Assembly (NCBI GenBank): GCA_035536775.1 | Contig: DATLNM010000035.1 | Coordinates: forward strand, 28,265 to 92,264 | DNA from: DATLNM01 sp035536775 | GTDB taxonomy: Bacteria > Actinomycetota > CADDZG01 > WHSQ01 | DNA length: 64,000 nucleotides | Direction: 5' to 3' | Shown here: piece after piece, positions 43,394 through 52,843 of the stretch | Layout: each line of letters opens with the position of its first letter | Numbering within the stretch: position 1 is the first letter of the stretch | Notes under the pieces: model-generated | What the model saw: only the letters and a program-made list of their open reading frames with translations | Told to the model about the DNA's origin: nothing | The model's database searches: none | Program-made: the position numbers and the translations under genes

Positions 43394-43930
43394 GTGAAGA
43401 GGAAAGTAACAACCCATGAGCTCTCGGGGGAAGCCCAGACGATGATCCAGACGGTCGACAGTTACTTAGCCGACGCGATCCGAAACGGTCGTCCGATCGA
43501 GGCGCTGATCGCCACCCGAAGACTCGGCGAGATCACGAGCGAGCGAGCCAAGGAGGCGGCCCGCGCCGCGACCTCGGGATCCTGGTCGTGGACGGACGTG
43601 GGCGCGGCGCTCGGGATGACCAAGCAAGCCGCGCACGAGAAGCTCCGCGCGCGAGTACGCGACGACCTCGACAAGGCGCGCACGAAGCTCCACGAGGCGG
43701 AGGAGGCAGGACACGCGAAGATCGCACGCCGTGCGGCGCGCGGGCGCGCGAGGCTGGACGAGGCTCCGCCGCTTACCCCGAAGATCGAGTCAGTGCGCCA
43801 ACGGATAGACGAGTGGGAACGGAGTCAGCACGACAAGCTCACCCGGAACGTGAAGAAGGGCCGAGAAGAACTATCCCGAGCCGAACAATCAGTTCAGGAG
43901 AACCTCAACACCGATGAGTACTCAGCCTGA
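43394..43930 (+). CDS. HTH DNA-binding protein with coiled-coil tail
   Basis: 178 aa. An N-terminal helical part is followed by a helix-turn-helix (about 62-85, SWTDVGAALGMTKQAAHEKL) of the type seen in actinobacterial Clp-N-associated and similar regulators, then a long charged, Ala/Arg/Glu-rich coiled-coil to the end. The GTG at 43394 is chosen because it follows a strong promoter by seven bases; the frame upstream is open but shadows the propeller gene. Likely represses its own promoter. Confidence 0.75.
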   Translation: MKRKVTTHELSGEAQTMIQTVDSYLADAIRNGRPIEALIATRRLGEITSERAKEAARAATSGSWSWTDVGAALGMTKQAAHEKLRARVRDDLDKARTKLHEAEEAGHAKIARRAARGRARLDEAPPLTPKIESVRQRIDEWERSQHDKLTRNVKKGREELSRAEQSVQENLNTDEYSA

Positions 43931-43962
43931 CCAGATGCAAAGCTTCTTCCTGGTGGATTGCG

Positions 43963-44035
43963 TGGGTCGCCAGGGAATCGAACCCTGAACCTACGGATTA
44001 AGAGTCCGTTGCTCTGCCAATTGAGCTAGCGACCC
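43963..44035 (-). tRNA. tRNA-Lys (anticodon CTT)
   Basis: Cloverleaf of 73 nt: acceptor GGGTCGC/GCGACCC, D-arm with AGCTCAATTGGCAGAGC, anticodon loop CTCTTAA, T-arm GGTTCGATTCC. Discriminator A. The CCA end is not encoded, unlike the adjacent tRNA-His. Confidence 0.95.
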
Positions 44036-44061
44036 GAATGCGGGAGTGTATCTGCCTTCTT

Positions 44062-44139
44062 TGGGGCGACCGACGGGACTTGAACCCGCGACATCCCGGA
44101 CCACAACCGGGTGCTCTACCAGGCTGAGCTACGGCCGCC
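44062..44139 (-). tRNA. tRNA-His (anticodon GTG)
   Basis: Cloverleaf with acceptor GCGGCCG/CGGTCGC, anticodon loop TTGTGGT, T-arm GGTTCAAGTCC. The extra G-1 and the C73 typical of tRNA-His are both present, and CCA is encoded at the 3' end (44062-44064). 26 bp upstream of tRNA-Lys on the same strand. Confidence 0.95.
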
Positions 44140-44187
44140 ATGGTGTCCTCGAAGCCTAGCAGCGACGGCCGACCGAGCGCCGCCTCC

Positions 44188-45357
44188 TCAATGTTCGGTG
44201 GCGACCACCGAACGCCGCGCGTAGAAGAAGAGGAGGCCGAGACCGCCCAGCGCAACGCACGCGGCGGCGGCGAATCCACCGCGATAGCCGAGGCTCGCGG
44301 AGATGACTCCGAGCGAGACCGCGCCGAGCCCGAACGCGAGGTCGAAGAACGCCGTGAACGTTCCGACTACTGACCCGCGTTCTGCCGGCGGAGCGCTGCT
44401 CACCGCGAGCGCCATCAGCGTCGGGAATGCCAGTGCCTGCCCGACCGCGAAGATCGCCGTCCCGATGTACAGGCCGATCGTCGTTCCGAACCCGGCGATG
44501 ACGAAGAGACCGATCGCGGAGAAAAGCAGCGCGGAACGCGCAGTCTTGCGAACACCGAGCTTGTCGGGCAGACGCGCTCCGACGCTGCGGATGAGTAAGA
44601 CGATGCCCGAGTAGATGGCGAAGACGACGCGGCTTCCGCTGAGTCCGAGCGTTAACGCGTAGAGCGGGACGAACGCCGTGAAGCCGGCAAGCCCCCAGAT
44701 GCTCGCGGCGAGGACCGTGCCCGGCATGATCGCGGCCCGGTTGATGAGCTTTGCCTTATGCGCGCTCGTCTCGAGTCCGGCGGGCCGCGTATCGGGGATC
44801 TTGAGTCCGAGGATCATCGCGCTCGCGGCGATTCCGGCCGCGACCAACCAGGTCAGAGTGAAGCGGCCATCGCCGAGGACGGTCTCGCCGAGCAAGGGCC
44901 CCAGAGCGAGGCCCGCGTACAGCGCAAGCGAGAAGAAGCTGAGCGCCTCGCCCCGGCGCTCATCTGGTGAGATGTCGTTGATGGCACTGGCGACGCCCAC
45001 GTAGAAGAAAGCCTCGCCCGCGCCACTGACGAGTCTCAGCAGCAGAAGAGGGATCAGTGAGGAGACAAGCGCGTACGCCGCGACCGATCCCGCCACGAGC
45101 GCCGCCCCCAGGATGATCAGCATCCTCCGGCCCTTGCGATCCGAGAGGTTCCCGGTCACGGGGCGAAGGAAGACGGCCGAAACGCTGAACATGCCGATCG
45201 CCAGACCGACCGCGACGTCGCCGCCCCCGAGCTGGGATTCCACATAGAGCGGCAGTGTCGGGATCAGCGCGCCCACCGATAGGAAGTAGGCGAAGTTCGC
45301 CAGCGTGACGAGCATGAACACCGGCGTGACGAGGCGCGGGCGCGCCGGAGTAGACAT
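44188..45357 (-). CDS. MFS transporter
   Basis: 389 aa with about twelve hydrophobic segments. The MFS A-motif is seen as GNLSDRKGRR after helix 2, and a related GARLPDKLGVRK in the second half. This looks like an efflux or small-molecule exporter of the DHA1 type; the substrate cannot be called. Start at 45357 (MSTPARPRLV) rather than 45384, as the added residues are antisense upstream sequence. Confidence 0.85.
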   Translation of the reverse strand: MSTPARPRLVTPVFMLVTLANFAYFLSVGALIPTLPLYVESQLGGGDVAVGLAIGMFSVSAVFLRPVTGNLSDRKGRRMLIILGAALVAGSVAAYALVSSLIPLLLLRLVSGAGEAFFYVGVASAINDISPDERRGEALSFFSLALYAGLALGPLLGETVLGDGRFTLTWLVAAGIAASAMILGLKIPDTRPAGLETSAHKAKLINRAAIMPGTVLAASIWGLAGFTAFVPLYALTLGLSGSRVVFAIYSGIVLLIRSVGARLPDKLGVRKTARSALLFSAIGLFVIAGFGTTIGLYIGTAIFAVGQALAFPTLMALAVSSAPPAERGSVVGTFTAFFDLAFGLGAVSLGVISASLGYRGGFAAAACVALGGLGLLFFYARRSVVATEH

Positions 45358-45429
45358 CAGGCTCCTCGGGATCGACGACGCCACAAGTTATCGCGGTGGC
45401 TGCACCCTCTGGTTCTGTAGTCTCAGGTC

Positions 45430-48400
45430 ATGGAGGGTGAACCGAGACCCGATGAGTTCGGACCGAACATCTGGCTCGTCGACGAGATGTACCGCAATTA
45501 TCAGGAGAATCCCCAGGGCGTAACCGAGTCCTGGAGGGAGTTCTTCGAGGGCTACCAGCCCTCCGCCGCGTCACCCGCCGCCCCGCCTCCTCCGACAGCC
45601 CCGGCCCCGGCCGCGCCCGAGCCGGCTCTTCCCGAAGGGGCGGTCCCCACGCCACAACCACGGCCCGCCGTGGAGGATGCGACCGCCCTCAAGGGCGTCG
45701 CGGCTCGGATCGCAGAGAACATGGAAGCCTCTCTTGGGGTTCCGACGGCAACCTCGGTCCGCACCCTTCCGGCCAAGCTCCTCGAAGAGAACAGGCGGAT
45801 CATCAACCGGTACCTTGCCGGCAAACAGGGCGGCAAGGTTTCATTCACTCACATCATCGGCTACGCGATCATCAGGGCCCTCGAGGCGCGTCCGGCCATG
45901 AAGGCGAGCTACACCGAGATAGACGGCGCGCCACATCTGGTCCAGCACAAGCATGTCAACTTCGGCCTCGCGGTCGACGTCGAGAAAAAAGACGGCAATC
46001 GAGTCCTTTATGTGCCCAACATCAAGCACGCCGACGAGCTCGACTTCGCGTCGTTCTTCTCCGCGTACGAGGACGTCATCCGAAAGGTTCGCTCTAACCA
46101 GCTCGCACCTGGGGACTTCGCCGGCACCACCGTCACGTTGACCAACCCCGGCACCGTCGGGACGCGCCTATCGGTTCCGCGCCTGATGCCGCAACAGGGA
46201 GTGATCGTCGGGGTCGGTGCGATCGCGTTCCCCACTGAGTACGAAGCGTCGGACCCTATGGCGCTCGCGCGCCTCGGGATCAGCAAGGTCATCTCGATCA
46301 CGAGCACCTACGACCACCGTGTCATCCAGGGAGCCGAATCTGGACAGTTCCTCGCACAGATCCACGAGTATCTCCTCGGTGAAGATCGCTTCTACGACGA
46401 GATCTTCGCTTCGTTGCAGATCCCGTACAAGCCCGTCACCTGGTCCCAGGACCGCGCCGCCGAATCCGGAAGCGACGCCGAGCTCGAGAAGCAGAGTCGA
46501 GTCATGCAGCTCATCAACACGTACAGGGTGCGCGGGCATCTCCTCGCCGAGCTCAACCCGATCGGGTGGGAGATCCTGAGCCACCCTGAGCTCGACCTCT
46601 CGTACCACGAGCTGTCGGTGTGGGACCTCGATCGCGAGTTCCTCACAGACTCCCTCCCCGGCGCACGCAAGCGAACACTGCGGGAGATCATCGACCAGCT
46701 GCGCGATGCCTACTGCCGCACTACGGGATACGAATACATGTTCATCTCGGACCCGGAGCAGAAGCAGTGGATCCAACACCGCGCCGAGAGCCCCGCCAAG
46801 GTCGAGATGCCGCTCGACGAGAAAAAGCACATCCTCAGCCGTCTCAATGCAGCCGAGGCTTTCGAGCGCTTCCTTCACACGAAGTACATGGGACACAAGC
46901 GCTTCTCACTCGAGGGCGCCGAAAGCCTGATCCCGATGCTCGACGTCCTCTTCGAGGAAGCCGCGGCGAGGGGGATGATCGAGATCGTCATGGGCATGTC
47001 GCATCGAGGGCGACTCAACGTCCTCGCCAACATCGTCGGGAAGCCCCTGAACGAGATCTTCAACGAGTTCGAAGGCAACCTCGCCCCCGACAGCTTCCAA
47101 GGATCCGGCGACGTGAAATACCACCTCGGGATGACGGGCCGCTTCAAGGCGCGTTCGGGCAACGAGCTCGCCATCGTTCTCGCGTCGAACCCCTCACATC
47201 TCGAAGCCGTCGATCCGGTCGTCGAGGGCATGGCGCGCGCCAAGCAGGATCTGCTCGGACGAGAGAATGCCCACCGCATCCTCCCGGTGCTCCTCCATGG
47301 CGACGCCGCGTTCGCGGGGCAGGGTGTGGTCGCTGAGACGTTCAACCTTTCGGCTGTGCCGGGCTATCGCACGGGGGGGACGGTCCATATCGTCGTGAAC
47401 AACCTGATCGGGTTCACGACGGCGCCGATCGCGGCTCGATCGACCAACTACGCGACCGACATCGCAAAGATGGTCCAAGCCCCGATCTTCCACGTGAACG
47501 GCGACGACCCAGAGGCGTGCGTCCGCGCGGTGCGACTTGCGTTCGAGTTCCGTCAGACGTTCGGCAAGGACGTGGTCGTGGACCTCGTGTGCTACCGGCG
47601 TCACGGCCACAACGAAGGTGACGAGCCCGCGTTCACCCAACCCTTGATGTACGCAAAGATCGAGGGGCGTCGCTCGGTCCGCAAGCTCTACACAGAGTCC
47701 CTCTTGAACCGCGGCGAGCTTACGGTCGAGGAGGCGGAGAGCCTCCTCGAGGACTTCCAGCGGCGACTGCAGACGTCCCTCGACGAGGTGAAAGAGACAG
47801 CACAACCCGACCGCGTCGCGCCTCCTCCACCTAAGCCCGCCGGTGTGCTCCCGCCGACCGAAACCGGTGTCGAGCGCGATCGGCTGGAACACATCCATCA
47901 GGTCGTCACGAGCTTCCCGTCTTGGTTCGAGCCTCACCCGAAGCTCCGCAAGATGCTCGAGCGCCGTGCAGACATGCTCGAGCGCGACGCGATCGACTGG
48001 GCGGCCGGCGAGGCGCTCGCGTTCGGCTCACTCCTGATGGAGGGGATCCTTGTCCGATTGTCGGGACAGGACGCTCGCCGCGGAACGTTCAGTCAAAGGC
48101 ACTCCGTGTTGGTCGATCACCGCACGGGCGGGGAATATCACCCGCTCACACACCTGAAGGAGGGTCAACCGCGTCTGCGCGCGTATGACAGCACCTTGTC
48201 GGAGTTCGCCGTGATGGGTTTCGAGTACGGCTACTCGATCGCGAACGGCGATGCGCTCGTGTGCTGGGAAGCGCAGTTCGGAGATTTCGTCAACGGCGCG
48301 CAGGTGATCATCGACCAATTCATGGTCGCGGGTGAGGACAAATGGAAGCAACCGAGCGGACTGACGTTGTTGTTGCCGCACGGCTACGAGGGCCAAGGCC

Positions 48401-49023
48401 CCGAGCATTCGAGCGCTCGGCTCGAACGATTCCTCACGCTGTGTGCCGAGGACAGCATCCAGGTGGTCCAGCCGACAACGCCTGCACAGTACTTCCACCT
48501 TCTACGCCGACAGGTCGTGCGCACAGTGCGCAAACCACTTGTTGTGTTCACTCCGAAGTCACTGTTGCGCCACCCAGACGCACGAAGCGCTGCCGAGGAG
48601 CTCGTAACCGGACACTTCAACGAGACGCTCGACGATCCCCGCGTCAGCGATAAGACAGTCGTCAAGCGCCTCCTGCTTTGCTCCGGAAAGGTCGCCTACC
48701 CCCTGATGGAAGAGCGTGACAGATTGACCGCGCCGGCCGCCGTCGCGCGGGTCGAGCAGCTCTACCCGTTCCCCGAGGAGCAGATCCTGGCGATCCTCGA
48801 GAGTTACCCGGACCTAGAAGAGGTCCGGTGGGTTCAGGAAGAGCCCGAGAACATGGGCGCGTGGTTCTTCATCTACGCGCGCCTGGCCGAGAAGCTCTAC
48901 GGCAAATATCGATTCAGCCATGCCTCAAGGGTCGAGAGCGCGAGCCCTGCGTCGGGTAGCTCCCGCATCCACGAGCAGGAACAGCAGCAGCTCGTCAACG
49001 CGGCGTTCGCTCAGCTCAGCTAG
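45430..49023 (+). CDS. kgd: Fused E2-E1 2-oxoglutarate dehydrogenase (Kgd type)
   Basis: 1197 aa. N-terminal FGPNIWLVDEMYRNYQ helix typical of Kgd, a Pro/Ala linker (about 40-75), an E2o succinyltransferase-type domain (about 80-330) with catalytic His296 in TYDHRVIQG, and an E1o thiamine-diphosphate domain to the end with GHKRFSLEG, GMSHRGRLNVLAN, LLHGDAAFAGQG and NNLIGFTT. There is no lipoyl domain, as usual in actinobacteria, where Kgd works with E2p and E3 and is inhibited by GarA/OdhI. It links 2-oxoglutarate to succinyl-CoA in the TCA cycle. Its 3' end overlaps the convergent epimerase gene by 8 bp. Confidence 0.96.
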   Translation: MEGEPRPDEFGPNIWLVDEMYRNYQENPQGVTESWREFFEGYQPSAASPAAPPPPTAPAPAAPEPALPEGAVPTPQPRPAVEDATALKGVAARIAENMEASLGVPTATSVRTLPAKLLEENRRIINRYLAGKQGGKVSFTHIIGYAIIRALEARPAMKASYTEIDGAPHLVQHKHVNFGLAVDVEKKDGNRVLYVPNIKHADELDFASFFSAYEDVIRKVRSNQLAPGDFAGTTVTLTNPGTVGTRLSVPRLMPQQGVIVGVGAIAFPTEYEASDPMALARLGISKVISITSTYDHRVIQGAESGQFLAQIHEYLLGEDRFYDEIFASLQIPYKPVTWSQDRAAESGSDAELEKQSRVMQLINTYRVRGHLLAELNPIGWEILSHPELDLSYHELSVWDLDREFLTDSLPGARKRTLREIIDQLRDAYCRTTGYEYMFISDPEQKQWIQHRAESPAKVEMPLDEKKHILSRLNAAEAFERFLHTKYMGHKRFSLEGAESLIPMLDVLFEEAAARGMIEIVMGMSHRGRLNVLANIVGKPLNEIFNEFEGNLAPDSFQGSGDVKYHLGMTGRFKARSGNELAIVLASNPSHLEAVDPVVEGMARAKQDLLGRENAHRILPVLLHGDAAFAGQGVVAETFNLSAVPGYRTGGTVHIVVNNLIGFTTAPIAARSTNYATDIAKMVQAPIFHVNGDDPEACVRAVRLAFEFRQTFGKDVVVDLVCYRRHGHNEGDEPAFTQPLMYAKIEGRRSVRKLYTESLLNRGELTVEEAESLLEDFQRRLQTSLDEVKETAQPDRVAPPPPKPAGVLPPTETGVERDRLEHIHQVVTSFPSWFEPHPKLRKMLERRADMLERDAIDWAAGEALAFGSLLMEGILVRLSGQDARRGTFSQRHSVLVDHRTGGEYHPLTHLKEGQPRLRAYDSTLSEFAVMGFEYGYSIANGDALVCWEAQFGDFVNGAQVIIDQFMVAGEDKWKQPSGLTLLLPHGYEGQGPEHSSARLERFLTLCAEDSIQVVQPTTPAQYFHLLRRQVVRTVRKPLVVFTPKSLLRHPDARSAAEELVTGHFNETLDDPRVSDKTVVKRLLLCSGKVAYPLMEERDRLTAPAAVARVEQLYPFPEEQILAILESYPDLEEVRWVQEEPENMGAWFFIYARLAEKLYGKYRFSHASRVESASPASGSSRIHEQEQQQLVNAAFAQLS

Positions 49024-50047
49024 CCGACCCCAACACCCCTTGCGCCCGCGCCGCGAAGATCGTCTGTGCCAGCGTCTCGGCTGCGTCATGGGTGGGCGAC
49101 CACCCCAGCTCCTTCTTGGCTTTGGAGCTGTCCATGATCACAGGCAGCTTCATCGAGTCGACCCACTTGGCCTCTGCAGGCATGAGCGGCAGGCGCGAAA
49201 CGATCGCGGCCGTCGCATCGATCGCGATCGATGGAAGCGGTATCGAGTACCAGCCGAGGGCGCGTGCCAGGTCGGCGACGGTCAATGCTCCGTCCGCGCT
49301 GAGGTTGTAGATCCCCGGCCGGCCCATACCCAGCGTTGCGCGTCGCAGCGCGTCGGCTACGTCGTCTTCGTGAACGACCTGGAACTCGAGGCCGGGATCG
49401 GGTAGCACGGGCCTAAGCAGGGGAAGAGCGGCAGTGACCTTGCGGATCGTTCGTGGCACTCGCATCCCGGTCTTGACGAGCGGGATCCTCTCGATCAGAT
49501 CGATCGCATTCGGGCCCGCGACGATGCACGGCCGGAAGACGTACACCTCCTTATCTGAATGGCGAGCGAGGTTCGTGAGAAGGCGTTCGACCTCGGCCTT
49601 CTGCTTCGAGTAGTAGTGCGTTTCCGTCCCCCGGGCGGGGACGTCTTCGGTCAGGGGCTGAGGGTTGTTCTCGTGCCATCCATATGCGGCTACGGATGAC
49701 GTGTAGATGAGTCGCTTCGCGGTCGATTCGAGAGTTACTTCGAAGACGTTGCGCGCCCCAACGAGGTTAGTGGCGCGCGACTTTTCGGATGGCTCGAACA
49801 GGATGAAGGCCAGATGGACAACCACGTCGGCCTCGGCAACCAGTGACTCCACCGCGGAGCGATCACGGATGTCGCCGCGGACGTACTCGAGCTTGCGGAG
49901 ACCGAGCTTTCCGGGATCGAAGGGACGCCGCGCCATGCCGAGAACGCGCCCGACCGACGGCTCGCGGTCCAACTCCCTGATGAATGAAGTACCGATGCTT
50001 CCCGTGGGTCCCGTAACCGCAACCGTCAGCTTCCCGTTTTCAGCCAT
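49016..50047 (-). CDS. Extended SDR / NAD-dependent epimerase-like protein
   Basis: 343 aa. Rossmann VAVTGPTGSIGTSF, SSVAAYG and catalytic YYSKQKAE (Y-x-x-x-K), VYVFRPCIVAGPNA and a C-terminal substrate domain from FQVVHEDDVADALRRA. The exact substrate (sugar nucleotide or other) is not clear. It follows a GNAT gene by 7 bp and probably forms an operon with it. Confidence 0.83.
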   Translation of the reverse strand: MAENGKLTVAVTGPTGSIGTSFIRELDREPSVGRVLGMARRPFDPGKLGLRKLEYVRGDIRDRSAVESLVAEADVVVHLAFILFEPSEKSRATNLVGARNVFEVTLESTAKRLIYTSSVAAYGWHENNPQPLTEDVPARGTETHYYSKQKAEVERLLTNLARHSDKEVYVFRPCIVAGPNAIDLIERIPLVKTGMRVPRTIRKVTAALPLLRPVLPDPGLEFQVVHEDDVADALRRATLGMGRPGIYNLSADGALTVADLARALGWYSIPLPSIAIDATAAIVSRLPLMPAEAKWVDSMKLPVIMDSSKAKKELGWSPTHDAAETLAQTIFAARAQGVLGSAS

Positions 50048-50054
50048 GGCTCCT

Positions 50055-50855
50055 CTACTCGCTCACGAAATCGACACCGCCTGGCCGGAGGAACCGCTGA
50101 TATCGCCCGATGGGGACGAACCCCATCCCAGCGTAGAAGTCCTTAGGCCAATCTTCCTCGTCCGCGACCAGGAACACGAAGTCGTGCTCTTCGCGATAGA
50201 CGAGGTCCAGTACTTGCGCCAGTAGCGCCCTCGCCAAACCCTTCTTGCGATGTTCCTTCAACGTCGCGACATCCTCGATCTGGGCAGTCTTGCCGTCCGA
50301 ATAGAGCTCGCAGATCGAGCCGATGGTGCCGCCGGTGGATGCGCCGAAGAAGCGGATCGCGATGGCATCTCTGAGGACGACGTCGATATCGAGGAGCTGC
50401 GCGACGACCTCGGGCTTCTGCCCGTACGGCTGCTCGCCTATGACCTTGGAGCGAACGTCGCGCATCGCCTCCGCCGTCAGCTCGTGTACCTCGGTGTCGC
50501 CGGATAGGGGGGGAGGGTCGCCGCGATGTGCCATGACGACGAAACGGTCGACCTTCCACCCGAGCTCCGCGAACTCATCCCCATAGGTCATCGAAAGATC
50601 GGGGTCGGACATCGAGATCGCCCGATGCTCATGCCCCTCTGCACTGTGCAGGCGTTCGGCTTCGGCCGCGAGGTCTTCAGCCGTCATGCCTGACGCCTCT
50701 TGGACCAGCAGCTTGTTCGCGTCCCAGATCACAGGGAACTTCGTGGCGAACAATCCAAGGCCCCCAGGGAAGGGGACGCGCTTGTCGATGAGCTGATCGC
50801 CCACCCAATCCTCGAACGCGATCGCCCTCTCGAGGTCCGCCCGATCTGTCTCCAT
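50055..50855 (-). CDS. GNAT-family N-acetyltransferase
   Basis: 266 aa, with a divergent N-terminal half and a C-terminal GNAT domain: IEDVATLKEHRKKGLARALL is the acetyl-CoA-binding motif A, followed by FVFLVADEEDWPKDFYAGMG. The target is unknown. Divergent from the DinB-like gene, with 26 bp between starts. Confidence 0.85.
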   Translation of the reverse strand: METDRADLERAIAFEDWVGDQLIDKRVPFPGGLGLFATKFPVIWDANKLLVQEASGMTAEDLAAEAERLHSAEGHEHRAISMSDPDLSMTYGDEFAELGWKVDRFVVMAHRGDPPPLSGDTEVHELTAEAMRDVRSKVIGEQPYGQKPEVVAQLLDIDVVLRDAIAIRFFGASTGGTIGSICELYSDGKTAQIEDVATLKEHRKKGLARALLAQVLDLVYREEHDFVFLVADEEDWPKDFYAGMGFVPIGRYQRFLRPGGVDFVSE

Positions 50856-50881
50856 CCCGCAACGCTAACTAGAATCCGCCC

Positions 50882-51682
50882 ATGCCTGCTCTGCCGGACC
50901 TCTGCTCGGACCTCGCCACAGAGCAGGCCGTCCTCGATGACATCGTTTCGAGCCTGGAGAAGGATGCCTGGGACACCCCTACGCCGGCGGCCGGATGGAC
51001 GGTGCGGGACCAGATCAGCCACCTGGCGTTCTTCGAGGAGCAGGCGCATCGGGCGATCACCGACCCTGATGGTTTCAGCGTCTCGCTGGGGGAGATCGCC
51101 GCGGATCCGGTCGGCTTCATGTCGGGCCCCCTCGAGCGGGGGAGGTCGCTTCCCGCCATCGAGGTGCTGGCGTGGTGGAGGAAGGCTCGGACCGACGCTC
51201 TTGATGGGTTCTCGCTTGCGGACCCCGGTCGTCGGGTGCCGTGGTTCGGTCCGCCGATGAGCCCGGCGTCGTTCATCACCGCCCGCATCATGGAGACCTG
51301 GGCGCACGGGCAAGACGTCGTCGACGCGCTCGGCGTCGGCCGCGCTCCGACCGAGCGGCTTCGCCACGTTGCTCACCTCGGGGTCAAAGCGCTTCCGTAC
51401 AGCTTCCACGCCAACGGTCTCGAGACCCCCGACGCACCGGTACGGGTCGAGCTGCGCGCGCCGTCGGGCGACATTTGGTCTTGGGGTGAAAGCGCACCCG
51501 ACAAAGTCGGAGGCCCCGCCCTCGACTTCTGTCTCGTTGTAACGCAACGGCGCCACGTCGACGACACCGACCTCGACGTCCAAGGCGAGACGGCGACGCG
51601 CTGGATGTCGATCGCGCAAGCCTTCGCCGGCCCACCCGGCGAAGGACGCAAGCCAGGTCAGTTCGCGCGCAGGGCGGGTTGA
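50882..51682 (+). CDS. TIGR03084/MDMPI-type DinB metal-binding protein
   Basis: 266 aa. Helical bundle with WTVRDQISHLAFFE and MSPASFITARIMETWAHGQD, the His positions used for metal binding in mycothiol-dependent maleylpyruvate isomerase-like proteins, then a small beta-rich C-terminal domain. Members probably use mycothiol or another thiol as cofactor. Its stop overlaps the TTG of the following membrane protein (TTGA). Confidence 0.83.
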   Translation: MPALPDLCSDLATEQAVLDDIVSSLEKDAWDTPTPAAGWTVRDQISHLAFFEEQAHRAITDPDGFSVSLGEIAADPVGFMSGPLERGRSLPAIEVLAWWRKARTDALDGFSLADPGRRVPWFGPPMSPASFITARIMETWAHGQDVVDALGVGRAPTERLRHVAHLGVKALPYSFHANGLETPDAPVRVELRAPSGDIWSWGESAPDKVGGPALDFCLVVTQRRHVDDTDLDVQGETATRWMSIAQAFAGPPGEGRKPGQFARRAG

Positions 51683-52839
51683 TCGTGGTTCCGGACGCAT
51701 TCAGGTGGATCGCGGGAGTATTCGGGCTCGCTCTCGTAATCGTGACCGCCGGAAGTCTGATGCGAACCTTGGTCGTCCCGCGGGGCGTGTCTTCGAGGCT
51801 GTCGGTATTCGTCAGCCGACGCGTCGTTCGCCGAACGTTCCTGTGGATCTCGGATCGAACGGAGAGCTACGCCATCAAAGACCGGATCCTTGCGTTGAGT
51901 GCGCCGATGGCGCTCGTCGTCGTACTTATCGTCTGGCTCCTGTTGTTCCTGCTCGGCTTCGCGATGATCCTGTGGCCCCTAACCGGCCTGTCATTTGCCG
52001 CGTCGCTGCGCGAGTCGGGGTCGTCGATGCTCACACTGGGGTTCGCGGGACAAGACTCGGTCTTGCCGACGATCGTCTACTTCCTCGCTGCCGTGACAGG
52101 CCTCATCGTGATCGCGCTGCAGATCGCATACCTCCCGACCCTTTACGGCGCGTTCAACCGGCGCGAGACCCTGGTAACGATGCTCCAGAGCCGCGCCGGC
52201 GCGCCTGCATGGGGGCCCGAGATCCTCGCCCGCCACAACACCGTCGGGCTGCTCGACAACCTCCGTCACTTCTACGGTGACTGGGAACAGTGGTCCGCCG
52301 ACGTCGCGGAGAGCCACTCGACCTATCCGGTCCTCGTGTGGTTCCGCTCCCCGCACCCACTTCGTTCGTGGATCGTCGGGCTCATCGCGGTGCTCGACTC
52401 GGCGGCGTTGTATCAATCCGTCTGCCCCTCGACCGCGCCTCCGGAGACGCGCCTGTGTATCCGCATGGGCTTTGTCTGTCTGCGCACGATCGCCGACGCG
52501 ATCAAGATGCCTTACGACCCCGATCCCTTCCCCGATGAACCGATCGAGCTCACCTATGAGGAATTCCTTGGAGGAGTGCACAGGCTCGAGGCGGCGCACT
52601 TCCCGATGGAGCGCACGCCCGAAGAAGCGTGGCCGCACTTCAAGGGGTGGCGAGTGAACTACGAGTCGATCGCCTATCGCCTCGCGAACAGCGTTGTTGC
52701 GCCGCCGGGGCCATGGACGGGAACACGCGACCATCTACCGGGCATGACGATCGTCCCTCAGCGCCCGACCGACCGAAGGCCGGGGGACAAGCGCCACGAG
52801 GACATCCCCAAAGCCGACGCATCGGCTTGGCGCGCCTAG
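51679..52839 (+). CDS. Ion-channel-like membrane protein
   Basis: 386 aa, TTG start (GTG at 51685 also possible). A hydrophobic N-terminus, two strong TM helices (about 73-100 and 128-152) flank a pore-loop-like SGSSMLTLGFAGQD, reminiscent of the potassium channel filter TVGYG but with TLGF. A long soluble C-terminal part (about 160-386) follows. Probably a degenerate two-helix channel or an uncharacterised transporter; conduction is not implied. Confidence 0.65.
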   Translation: MIVVPDAFRWIAGVFGLALVIVTAGSLMRTLVVPRGVSSRLSVFVSRRVVRRTFLWISDRTESYAIKDRILALSAPMALVVVLIVWLLLFLLGFAMILWPLTGLSFAASLRESGSSMLTLGFAGQDSVLPTIVYFLAAVTGLIVIALQIAYLPTLYGAFNRRETLVTMLQSRAGAPAWGPEILARHNTVGLLDNLRHFYGDWEQWSADVAESHSTYPVLVWFRSPHPLRSWIVGLIAVLDSAALYQSVCPSTAPPETRLCIRMGFVCLRTIADAIKMPYDPDPFPDEPIELTYEEFLGGVHRLEAAHFPMERTPEEAWPHFKGWRVNYESIAYRLANSVVAPPGPWTGTRDHLPGMTIVPQRPTDRRPGDKRHEDIPKADASAWRA

Positions 52840-52843
52840 CCCG

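Noticed and set aside
43963..44139. tRNA-associated integration site
   Set aside because: No integrase, no duplicated tRNA end and no change of gene style nearby.
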